Under the pieces are notes generated by a model that saw nothing but the letters and a program-made list of their open reading frames with translations, was not told where the DNA came from and did not search any database. From contig CAYLKN010000054.1 in NCBI GenBank assembly GCA_964384335.1, positions 1 to 8,496 of the forward strand: DNA of 8,496 nucleotides, read 5' to 3'. Positions within the stretch are counted from its first letter, which is position 1. Each line of letters opens with the position of its first letter. A program made the translations under genes and the position numbers. This stretch comes from JAUICS01 sp964384335 (GTDB taxonomy: Bacteria; Pseudomonadota; Alphaproteobacteria; Micavibrionales; Micavibrionaceae). Below, piece by piece: positions 1 through 5,807 of the stretch.

Positions 1-117
1 CCTTTTGTTACTATGCAGTTTATATAGAATGTCAGATTAAATGTAAACTAATACAAATTTATATCTGGTGAATGACTTTGTAGAACATGAAGACGAGTTA
101 AAGAGAAAGAGTAAGAT

Positions 118-682
118 ATGATCGGCCTGTTATTCGATATACCGCCCGAAGCTGTGCCGGATATTCCAGGTTTAGAATATTTGCCGGATTTTATTTCTGC
201 AGAGGAAGAGCGCGATTGATTAAAGCCATTGACAGTCAGCCCTGGCTTGACGACCTCAAACGGCGGGTGCAGCATTACGGCTATAAATATGATTACAAAG
301 AGCGCGCCGTAAAGCCGGACTCTTATCTCGGCCCGCTGCCGGACTGGCTGGAGCCGGTCACGCGCAGGCTTCCCTTCAAACCCGATCAGGCTATTGTGAA
401 TGAATATGAGCCGGGGCAAGGCATTTCCGCGCATATTGATTGTGTGCCCTGTTTTGGCGCAATGATCGCCAGCCTAAGCCTTGGCTCCGGCGCGGTCATG
501 CAATTCACCAATCGTAACGAAAAACACGAAATCTATCTGGAACCGCGCAGCCTGATCGTGCTCTCTGGCGAGGCGCGTTTTCGCTGGACGCATGCGATCC
601 CGGCCCAAAATCAGACATCGTCTACGGCTTTGAAATTGAGGGCAGACGGCGTGTCTCCCTGACCTTCCGAACGATTATTTAA
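118..682 (+). pseudogene. AlkB-like 2-oxoglutarate/Fe(II) dioxygenase, broken by two frameshifts
   Basis: AlkB-family enzymes oxidatively remove alkyl groups from nucleic acid bases using Fe(II) and 2-oxoglutarate. The product can be reconstructed only by reading three frames. Frame one starts at ATG 118 (MIGLLFDIPPEAVP...) and hits TGA right after ISAEEERD near 213. Frame two (216-606) carries the core: NEYEPGQGISAHIDC gives the HxD iron ligands (His codon 432-434, Asp codon 438-440), and WTHAIPA gives the distal His (591-593). Frame three resumes at 608 with KSDIVYGFEIEG and the RRRVSLTFR motif that holds the 2-oxoglutarate-binding arginines, and stops at TAA 680-682. Both breaks equal loss of one base. 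The rebuilt protein would be about 188 residues, normal for a short AlkB homologue, and all catalytic residues survive. Either a recent pseudogene or two indel errors in the sequence. Only a weak purine-rich ribosome site precedes 118. Confidence 0.8.
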
Positions 683-699
683 TATGCAGCATATTGCCT

Positions 700-714
700 C
701 TTATAGACTATAAG
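700..714. repeat. 7-bp-arm perfect palindrome, possible operator
   Basis: CTTATAG-A-CTATAAG is a perfect inverted repeat with a single central base. A further half-site copy, GTCTATAAG, lies at 745-753. It stands in the 683-844 gap between the broken AlkB gene and the toxin-antitoxin pair. Antitoxins of the HigA type often bind such palindromes, but the distance to the likely promoter at 819-846 (over 100 bp) is large, so the role is uncertain. Nothing else coding is convincing in this gap. Confidence 0.35.
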
Positions 715-818
715 TAGAAAGATAGTGCACTTAAAAATAGCATCGTCTATAAGCCTGCATTCTTTAGGGGGAATCGGCTATCATGGAAGCAGTCATTTCT
801 AGCGCCTTTTAATAATCC

Positions 819-846
819 TTGCAAAATATACCATTTTTGATATAAT
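819..846 (+). promoter_or_regulatory. Sigma-70-like promoter overlapping the toxin start codon
   Basis: TTGCAA (819-824), a 16-bp spacer and a perfect TATAAT (841-846) preceded by TG at 838-839 (extended -10). The -10 overlaps the toxin ATG at 845, so a transcript from this promoter would begin near 853, inside the toxin reading frame. It would still carry the antitoxin gene. Found by eye; no competing promoter of similar quality was seen upstream. Confidence 0.5.
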
Positions 847-1174
847 GAATAAGTGGACAGTAGAAGTTTTGAACGAAACTGTAGAGGCAGAACTTGAAGC
901 ATTGCCTCCCAGCCTTCGTGCAAAACTGGCCCATATTGTTGAATTGATTACAACATTCGGCCTTGAAAACGTCCACGAGCCTTACATCAAGCATATCGAG
1001 GGTAAAATCTGGGAAATGCGGATGAAAGGTAAAGATAACATAGGCCGCGTACTGTATGTGACGGCCAAAGGCAAGCGGGTTGTTATCCTGCATGCCTTTA
1101 TAAAGAAGACACAAAAAACGCCGAACAAGGCTAAAAAATTAGCCCTACAGCGTCTTAAGGAGTTAAAAGGATGA
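845..1174 (+). CDS. higB: HigB/RelE-superfamily toxin (phage-derived Gp49-like family)
   Basis: 109-residue basic protein, probably a ribosome-dependent mRNA interferase of the RelE fold. The N-terminus MNKWTVEVLNETVEAEL, the central glyElR-like strand (GKIWEMRMKGKDNIGRVLY) and the C-terminal HAFIKKTQKTPNKAKKLA segment are the recognisable signature of the HigB/Gp49-like family (Pfam PF05973 type), and the length is typical. It lies upstream of and overlaps by 4 bases (ATGA, 1171-1174) a helix-turn-helix antitoxin, which is the toxin-first order usual for HigBA. The start at 845 is kept because MNKWTVE resembles family N-termini. No Shine-Dalgarno sequence precedes it, and the best promoter -10 overlaps it, so translation may be leaderless or weak. 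The toxin activity is inferred from family and context. Confidence 0.85.
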   Translation: MNKWTVEVLNETVEAELEALPPSLRAKLAHIVELITTFGLENVHEPYIKHIEGKIWEMRMKGKDNIGRVLYVTAKGKRVVILHAFIKKTQKTPNKAKKLALQRLKELKG

Positions 1175-1464
1175 CCATACCTTTTGATAAAATTGCCAAA
1201 AAATGGAGCAAGGATCCTGAATTTCAGAAAGCCTATGATGAGCTTGCACCTGAATTCGCACTCGCACGCTCTCTGATTGAAGCCCGCGTGCGCGCCGGGC
1301 TGACCCAAGAAGAACTTGCCGATAAAATGGGAACCTCCCAGCCTTCTATCGCGCGCCTTGAAAGCGGCCATAAGCCAAGTCTCAAAACGTTGGAGCGCGT
1401 CGCGGAAATGACCGGGTCCAAATTGATGATCCAGCTGGTGCCACAAGATACTCAGCGCGCCTAA
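1171..1464 (+). CDS. higA: HigA-like XRE-family antitoxin
   Basis: 97-residue partner of the toxin just upstream. Residues 44-66 (LTQEELADKMGTSQPSIARLES) form a Cro/C1-type helix-turn-helix, followed by the helix KPSLKTLERVAEMTG. The N-terminal part (about residues 6-40) is helical and probably contacts the toxin. It should neutralise the toxin and repress the operon by binding DNA. Translation is coupled by the ATGA overlap and has its own strong site: AAGGAG at 1157-1162, 8 nt before the ATG. That gives better initiation than the toxin start, in keeping with antitoxin excess. Family assignment is firm; the exact name HigA rests on gene order and domain type. Confidence 0.87.
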   Translation: MTIPFDKIAKKWSKDPEFQKAYDELAPEFALARSLIEARVRAGLTQEELADKMGTSQPSIARLESGHKPSLKTLERVAEMTGSKLMIQLVPQDTQRA

Positions 1465-1495
1465 ACCACAGTCTCCTTAATATTGAAATTTAAAC

Positions 1496-1765
1496 TCACG
1501 GCAGCCAGATGGCTTTATTCTGCCACGGCTTGGGCGGGGTGAGTGTGCCGGTGACCGGCGCGGCGTTATCATACAGCCTGACTGATTGCCAGGCACCATC
1601 CCATTCGGCGGGCAGGTCATAAGGCGGCTTGATATCCTTCTCGGCCTCGAACCCATAGCGGCCATAAAAATCCGGATCACCAAGGACGCAGACCTTTTCT
1701 ATGCCGCTCTGTTTCATTTTCTCAAACCCGGCCTGAACAAGCGCGCGGCCAATGCCCTGACCCCG
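1496..1765 (-). pseudogene. GNAT-family N-acetyltransferase, C-terminal remnant
   Basis: Read on the minus strand, 1765 to 1496 encodes RGQGIGRALVQAGFEKMK followed by VCVLGDPDFYGRYGFEAE and a tail ending in NKAIWLP. The first part is the GNAT motif A loop (R/Q-x-x-G-x-G/A) that binds acetyl-CoA pyrophosphate. VLGDPxFYGRYGF is typical of YhbS-like acetyltransferases. An in-frame TGA (1769-1771) lies directly upstream of the motif, and no N-terminal half is found in this frame, so about 89 of an expected 160 or so residues remain. A methionine at 1717 opens a shorter frame, but it would lack the cofactor loop and is unlikely to make an active enzyme. Adjacent minus-strand sequence 1771-1890 can be read as KSEMLALIFPEDGKVFHHVSD, from another gene or frame that I do not recognise. 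Confidence 0.6.
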
Positions 1766-1924
1766 ACATCACGACCGCGATTGTAAATGGCCGCCAGCCT
1801 GCGTCTTTACAGATCGCTGACATGATGAAAGACTTTCCCGTCCTCTGGGAAGATCAACGCCAGCATTTCGGATTTAAAAATTCGACTTCAGAAATTTCAT
1901 ACTGACTACGCTGAAGAATTTTCT

Positions 1925-1963
1925 TTGTAAGTTGGTTGTAAGTTAAATCCTTCATTATATATT
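1925..1963 (+). promoter_or_regulatory. Tandem 11-bp-period response-regulator-like box plus -10 for the CBS/two-component operon
   Basis: TTGTAAGTT occurs at 1925-1933 and again at 1936-1944 (TTGTAA-N5-TTGTAA, period 11 bp). The second copy sits at the -35 position, 16 bp upstream of TATATT (1958-1963). A start near 1970 would give a leader of about 24 nt before the ATG at 1994. OmpR/PmrA-class regulators bind such head-to-tail repeats one helical turn apart. A matching arrangement precedes the second CBS gene (4997-5035). Confidence 0.55.
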
Positions 1964-1993
1964 AATCACTTGAAAAACAAAGGAGATTCAAAA

Positions 1994-2461
1994 ATGATAG
2001 CAGCCCGTAAAAACACCCGCAATATTACCGCCAATGATGCGGCATTGGTGATTGACAGTCACAAAACGGTTCTGGAGGCTATTGAGCTAATGGATCGTTA
2101 CCATCGTCATGCCATAGGTGTGACCGTTAATGGTGAGTTCACAGGATTGTTTACACGAAGCGACTTTATGAAGAGGGTCATACGGCATAATCTGAACCCA
2201 CGCAAAACGCCTGTAGGTTCGGTTATGACGGTTGATCCTCTGGTGATTTCCGCATCGTCAGACTTAAAAGAGTCCTATTATATGATGTGCTATGAGGGTT
2301 ACAGTCATCTGCCTGTGGTTGAGAATGGTCAGATGGTTGGTATTCTGGCGGAATATGACTTACGCAAGGACATTGCCAGCGATCTGAAAAAGGAAAGCCG
2401 AAAAAACAAGGTGATGGAAGATATGTTTCGAGAGCCGTACGGACGATGCGCTGACTGTTAA
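1994..2461 (+). CDS. Two-CBS-domain protein, first gene of the two-component operon
   Basis: 155-residue soluble protein made almost only of a CBS pair (Bateman module). The first CBS is about residues 18-66 (LEAIELMDRYHRHAIGV ... FTGLFTRSDFMKRV) and the second about 76-126, opened by VGSVMTVDPLVI and closed by YSHLPVVENGQMVGILAEYDLRK. CBS pairs usually sense adenine nucleotides or other small ligands and act on a partner; no catalytic domain is fused here. Start chosen at ATG 1994 because AGGAG (1981-1985) stands 8 nt before it; the in-frame TTG at 1970 lacks such a site. It lies 29 nt upstream of the response regulator and probably shares its transcript. The C-terminal tail is basic and ends in RCADC, with two cysteines. 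It is paralogous to the CBS protein at 4468-4965 (shared DF-x-RRVIR-like and SHLPV segments). What it binds or controls is unknown. Confidence 0.88.
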   Translation: MIAARKNTRNITANDAALVIDSHKTVLEAIELMDRYHRHAIGVTVNGEFTGLFTRSDFMKRVIRHNLNPRKTPVGSVMTVDPLVISASSDLKESYYMMCYEGYSHLPVVENGQMVGILAEYDLRKDIASDLKKESRKNKVMEDMFREPYGRCADC

Positions 2462-2490
2462 CTGAAAACGAGTTCAAAAGGACGAGCTTT

Positions 2491-3180
2491 ATGAGATTAT
2501 TATTGGTTGAAGACAATGTCCGTCTGGCAGAATTTATGCGTGACGGGCTGTACAAAGCTGGATTTGAGCTTGATCACGTTACGGATGCACAAGACGCAGA
2601 GGCAACGCTTGATACCCAGGATTACGATGCCGTGGTTCTTGATCTTGGCCTGCCCGACAGAGATGGTATGGGTATATTGCGCAATTTACGGCATGCCCGT
2701 GAAAACATTCCGGTTTTGATCGTCACAGCCCGGGATGGTCTGGACGACCGTGTACGTGGCCTGAACAGCGGTGCGGATGATTATCTGGTCAAGCCGTTTG
2801 ATATGGAGGAATTAACAGCCCGTGTTCATGCTCTGCTGCGCCGTCCCGGACAAGCGTTGGGAACGGTTCTGGAGGCCGGAAACTTGATTTTTAATGCCGA
2901 AACGAGGCAGCTTGAGGTCAATGGCCGAGAACTTGATCTCTCTCGACGTGAAACCGATCTCACCGAGCAGTTCATGCGTAACATTAATGGTGTATTACCC
3001 AAGGCCTCGATTGAGTCACGACTGTATAGTTATGGCGAAGAAGGATCGGTAAACGCTGTCGAGGTGCTGGTACACCGTTTGCGGCGCAAACTCGAAGATA
3101 ACAACGCAGGTGTTGAAATTCACACGCTCAGGGACGTCGGCTATATGATGCGCGAAATCGAGCAAGGCGAGCATGGCTGA
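2491..3180 (+). CDS. OmpR/PhoB-class response regulator (QseB/PmrA-like)
   Basis: 229-residue DNA-binding regulator. The receiver domain (1-115) has acidic residues E7/D8, the phospho-acceptor D51 in VVLDLGLPDRDGMG, the switch residue T79 in LIVTARDG and K101 in YLVKPFD. The C-terminal winged helix (about 125-222) has LSRRETDL, a recognition region around NAVEVLVHRLRRKLED and a closing TLRDVGYMM. The domain layout and the LPDRDG/VHRLRRKL motifs place it with QseB/PmrA/TctD-type regulators. AAGGA at 2478-2482 precedes the ATG by 8 nt. Its end overlaps the kinase start by 8 nt, so the two are co-translated partners. The tandem TTGTAA repeats before both CBS genes make it the best local candidate for binding there. 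The signal it answers to is not evident. Confidence 0.93.
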   Translation: MRLLLVEDNVRLAEFMRDGLYKAGFELDHVTDAQDAEATLDTQDYDAVVLDLGLPDRDGMGILRNLRHARENIPVLIVTARDGLDDRVRGLNSGADDYLVKPFDMEELTARVHALLRRPGQALGTVLEAGNLIFNAETRQLEVNGRELDLSRRETDLTEQFMRNINGVLPKASIESRLYSYGEEGSVNAVEVLVHRLRRKLEDNNAGVEIHTLRDVGYMMREIEQGEHG

Positions 3181-4537
3181 AAAATCTCTGCAATCCCTTG
3201 TTATATTTCGTATTATCATGGCAACTGTCTTTTTTGCTCTGATTATCAGCGCAGTTGTCTACATCCAGCTCAGTCAGACGCTTCTGATTCTACGCAACCG
3301 TAACATTGTGGACGAAGCGCGTGATATCGCGTCCTACATAGAGACAACAGAAGAAAATACGCCATATCTCGATTTGCCGGAAGATGAGAGGCAATTTTAC
3401 GCCGAAGCCAAAGAACTGCACCAATACGTGGTCAGGAACGAAAACGGCGAGATTATCTTCACATCTCCTGTAGCCTACACGGACCAATTTCCTGCCAACA
3501 AACCTGAAAACGAAAAAGAAAGTTTTTTTAACTTTACCGGTAAAAAAGGAACGGAGTTTCTTGGCAGTACAGTTGTTGATCAACATAAAGATAAACAATA
3601 CATCGTTCAGGTTGCGCAGAGTGAAGAATCCGCGAGGGCATTTACCAGCCTTTTGCTAGAGGATTTTTTGCACCGGATTTTGATATTCGGTCCGCCTTTT
3701 GTCCTGTTACTGATTGCCGTTATTTACTGGACGATACGGCAAAGTCTGAAACCGTTGCGCATGGCGTCTGAAAAAGCAAATGCCGTATCTTTTAAACGCA
3801 TGGATGTGCGTTTACCGGAAACTGGCATGCCCCTGGAAATCAAACCTCTGTTGCAGGCTGTGAATAATGCTTTGTCGCGACTGGAACACAGTATAGAAAT
3901 CCAACGGGAATTTGTCGCCAACGCTGCCCATGAGCTGCGTACGCCGCTCAGTATACTGCGTTCGCATGTCGACTCTTTGGAAAATGAAGAAACAGCCTTC
4001 CGCCTGCGGCAAGACATAGATGCGATGTCACGACTGACGGCTCAGCTTCTTGACATGTCACGGCTGGATTTTCCTGAAGCATTGCAAATGGAGAGAATAA
4101 GACTTGATCAGGTAACCAGCGAAGTCTGCCGCGACTTTTGGCCGCTTTTTATTGAAGCGCAAAAAGATCTGCAGACCGACGGCCTGGATCAAAATCTAGA
4201 AATTCTGGGCAACCGTGATGCCGTTTACCGTGCCGTACGCAATTTGCTGGAAAACGCCTTGGCCCATTCTCCGGCAAAAACACCGGTTAAGATTATGCTG
4301 AATGGGCGAAGATTAAGCGTAAAAGACTGCGGCGATCCCATTTCCGAAAGCGAACAGGATAAAATTTTCGAACGGTTCCAGCGCACAGGGCATTCCGGCC
4401 CTTCCGGAGGCGCAGGACTCGGACTGTCTATCGTAAAGCGAACGATGGATCTTCACGGCGGCACTCTTCACCTTGAAGCGGCGAAAGAGGGTAACGCCTT
4501 TATTCTGGAATTTCCCGCGCCCGAAGATAGGGAGTAA
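3173..4537 (+). CDS. Membrane sensor histidine kinase (QseC/PmrB-like)
   Basis: 454-residue inner-membrane kinase, cognate to the regulator it overlaps. Transmembrane segment 1 is about residues 11-33. A periplasmic sensor region of about 135 residues follows (34-167; it contains NGEIIFTSPV and resembles PAS-like or two-component-sensor N-terminal domains). Transmembrane segment 2 is about 168-188, then a HAMP-like linker. The phospho-acceptor is H253 in EFVANAAHELRTPLS. The ATP-binding domain shows the N box RNLLENALAHSP (N357, N361), a G1 box KDCGDPI (D385, G387), the F box IFERFQR and the G2 box GGAGLGLSIVK (412-422). The second glycine of the usual DxGxG G1 motif is replaced by proline. 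All other catalytic motifs are intact, so it is probably active. A weak AAGG site (3164-3167) precedes the ATG inside the regulator gene. The periplasmic signal is unknown. Confidence 0.92.
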   Translation: MAEKSLQSLVIFRIIMATVFFALIISAVVYIQLSQTLLILRNRNIVDEARDIASYIETTEENTPYLDLPEDERQFYAEAKELHQYVVRNENGEIIFTSPVAYTDQFPANKPENEKESFFNFTGKKGTEFLGSTVVDQHKDKQYIVQVAQSEESARAFTSLLLEDFLHRILIFGPPFVLLLIAVIYWTIRQSLKPLRMASEKANAVSFKRMDVRLPETGMPLEIKPLLQAVNNALSRLEHSIEIQREFVANAAHELRTPLSILRSHVDSLENEETAFRLRQDIDAMSRLTAQLLDMSRLDFPEALQMERIRLDQVTSEVCRDFWPLFIEAQKDLQTDGLDQNLEILGNRDAVYRAVRNLLENALAHSPAKTPVKIMLNGRRLSVKDCGDPISESEQDKIFERFQRTGHSGPSGGAGLGLSIVKRTMDLHGGTLHLEAAKEGNAFILEFPAPEDRE

Positions 4538-4965
4538 AACCTGCTGTCATTTTGAAGCACCTGATATAAGCATAAAAAGTTTATCTCATTGCGCAGATCT
4601 TTTTCACTTATGATACCTAAAAACGTGCTGTCATCGGAAGAAAGTACCGGCAGATGGCTGATCTCATTGTCCAGCATGACCTTATAAGCATTTTCTAAAG
4701 TAACAGACGGCCCGATAGCAACGGGGTCTGGTGTCATAATTTCATTAACAATCCTGAGCGCGGGTTTCATATCCCTGCGTATCACGCGGCGTGTAAAGTC
4801 GGCCATAGTCAGTATACCTGCAAATCTGCCAAAAGCCTGAACGCCAAGAGCATCTGTGTTCTCTCTTTTCATTATATCCAGGGCATGATCGATGGAATGA
4901 GCGGCATCAATGATGGCTGTATGTCTGCTACCCAGAAATTTTGTGACTGTGTTACAAAAGCGCAT
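4468..4965 (-). CDS. Second CBS-pair protein, convergent with the kinase
   Basis: 165-residue CBS-pair protein. CBS 1 is about residues 20-64 (HALDIMKRENTDALGV ... FAGILTMADFTRRVIRR) and CBS 2 about 74-126 (NEIMTPDPVAIGP ... ISHLPVLSS ... FLGIISEKDLRNEI). It matches the CBS protein at 1994-2461 in architecture and in several segments, so the two are paralogues. AAGGAG (4975-4980, minus strand) precedes the ATG by 9 nt. The C-terminal tail (about 127-165) lies outside the CBS fold, and its last 23 residues are encoded antisense to the last 70 bases of the histidine kinase gene. It may be a read-through extension. It shares the tandem-repeat promoter type with the other CBS gene, which suggests control by the regulator encoded between them. 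Ligand and partner unknown. Confidence 0.85.
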   Translation of the reverse strand: MRFCNTVTKFLGSRHTAIIDAAHSIDHALDIMKRENTDALGVQAFGRFAGILTMADFTRRVIRRDMKPALRIVNEIMTPDPVAIGPSVTLENAYKVMLDNEISHLPVLSSDDSTFLGIISEKDLRNEINFLCLYQVLQNDSRFYSLSSGAGNSRIKALPSFAASR

Positions 4966-4996
4966 TTTTAATTTCTCCTTGTCTTGTGTTCATAAA

Positions 4997-5035
4997 AATT
5001 TATTGTCGCTTGCCTGACTTACTGTTCCCTTACAA
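4997..5035 (-). promoter_or_regulatory. Tandem 11-bp-period response-regulator-like box plus -10 for the second CBS gene
   Basis: On the minus strand TTGTAA (5035-5030), N5 (GGGAA) and CAGTAA (5024-5019) give a GTAAG repeat with an 11-bp period. A 16-bp spacer and TAAATT (5002-4997) follow, 31 bp before the ATG at 4965. Repeat period, spacer and distance to the start codon match the copy at 1925-1963 almost exactly. A shared activator or repressor site is the likely meaning. Confidence 0.5.
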
Positions 5036-5051
5036 GAAAGAAAAATCGGGT

Positions 5052-5708
5052 TTATGGTTGAAGCTCATAGATTATTGCCCATGCTGTTTCCGAAACCTCT
5101 CTATCCGTTATCCACGGGGCTAGGACAATCAGAAGCAGGCACAGGCCGCCGAAAGAGAGGCTGAATATATCACCTTTGGACAGCCTGCCCGCTTTGGGTT
5201 CCGGATGGATGTGTTCTTCCTCTTCCTTTAATTTTGCGCGAGCGTCTTCCATCTCCCGGCTTGTCTTACCGTTCTTTCCTTTCAAAACTTTCCAGACAAT
5301 CATTGCTATGCGGGCAATATCATCAATTGTTAGAAAAAATATCCGCAGGCCGCGCTCGATGATGGCAAAACGGGTGAGCATCTGTGCGCCACGCACAGCT
5401 TGCCCGGCCCGTGCGGTTTGCCCGAGACCCAGCGCTGCCATAATCATATCTGCATAAAGTGCAATCACCAGTGCGAAAAAGACCAGCGCTATATCCAGTT
5501 TGACATGCCAGAGTGCTTGCAAAAATGGTTTGGCTGCTTTGATTATTATATGCCGCCAGATTTCAAGCCCGAAATGGCCCAGCATCAACATAACCACCCA
5601 GAACAGATTAGTATAAATACTTAAGGCAATTGCGCCGCCAACATAGAGAAGAATGAAAGACCAGCGTTCATCATGATGTTTGATCCAGCGTTTAACAGGT
5701 GTGGGCAT
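5052..5708 (-). CDS. Unrecognised multi-pass membrane protein
   Basis: 218-residue protein that I cannot assign to a family. Hydrophobic segments lie at about residues 17-33, 35-50, 71-95 and 182-200; a further amphipathic stretch at 111-141 (LTRFAIIERGLRIFFLTIDD...) may lie on or cross the membrane. Between the last two is a highly charged loop (about 142-178) with EMEDARAKLKEEEEHIHPEP, probably cytosolic and partly coiled. GGAGAG at 5718-5723 on the minus strand stands 9 nt before the ATG. It is separated from the upstream DUF4168 gene by a terminator-like hairpin (5743-5776), so it probably has its own promoter; TATAAT on the minus strand at 5740-5735 is a candidate -10 without a clear -35. 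No enzymatic motif was seen. Its place between the CBS and DUF4168 genes hints at an envelope role, but that is only context. Confidence 0.75.
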   Translation of the reverse strand: MPTPVKRWIKHHDERWSFILLYVGGAIALSIYTNLFWVVMLMLGHFGLEIWRHIIIKAAKPFLQALWHVKLDIALVFFALVIALYADMIMAALGLGQTARAGQAVRGAQMLTRFAIIERGLRIFFLTIDDIARIAMIVWKVLKGKNGKTSREMEDARAKLKEEEEHIHPEPKAGRLSKGDIFSLSFGGLCLLLIVLAPWITDREVSETAWAIIYELQP

Positions 5709-5742
5709 AACGAAAATCTCTCCAAAAAATGCAAATTATATA

Positions 5743-5776
5743 CAAACAAAAGGCGCAGACTGGTATGCCTGCGCCC
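5743..5776 (-). terminator. Intrinsic terminator after the DUF4168 gene
   Basis: Read on the minus strand, GGCGCAG (5775-5769) and CTGCGCC (5758-5752) form a 7-bp GC-rich stem with a 10-nt loop, followed by TTTTGTTTG (5751-5743). The T tract follows the hairpin only in the minus direction, so it ends transcription of the gene at 5808-6188, 31 nt past its stop. Confidence 0.75.
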
Positions 5777-5807
5777 TTCATTGGATAGGTTAGGGAATAA
5801 AAAGTAG

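Noticed and set aside
1..117. Promoter or gene before the AlkB-like frame
   Set aside because: AT-rich sequence with no convincing -35/-10 pair, hairpin or open frame; the upstream gene, if any, lies outside the window.
48..434. 128-codon minus-strand frame opposite the AlkB-like gene
   Set aside because: It is a shadow of the AlkB core on the other strand, with no family-like composition or ribosome site.
600..612. Programmed -1 frameshift in the AlkB-like gene
   Set aside because: Two separate shifts would be needed, the CCCAAAA run is not in the right phase for an X-XXY-YYZ slip, and no stimulatory structure is apparent; indels are simpler.
783..812. Nine-codon leader peptide (MEAVISSAF) after a GGGGGA site, upstream of the toxin
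   Set aside because: Very short, spacing to the purine run is only fair, and there is no attenuator-like structure or biased codon run.
1970..1993. TTG start extending the first CBS protein by 8 residues
   Set aside because: The ATG at 1994 has AGGAG at ideal spacing, while the TTG falls at the predicted transcript start with no ribosome site.
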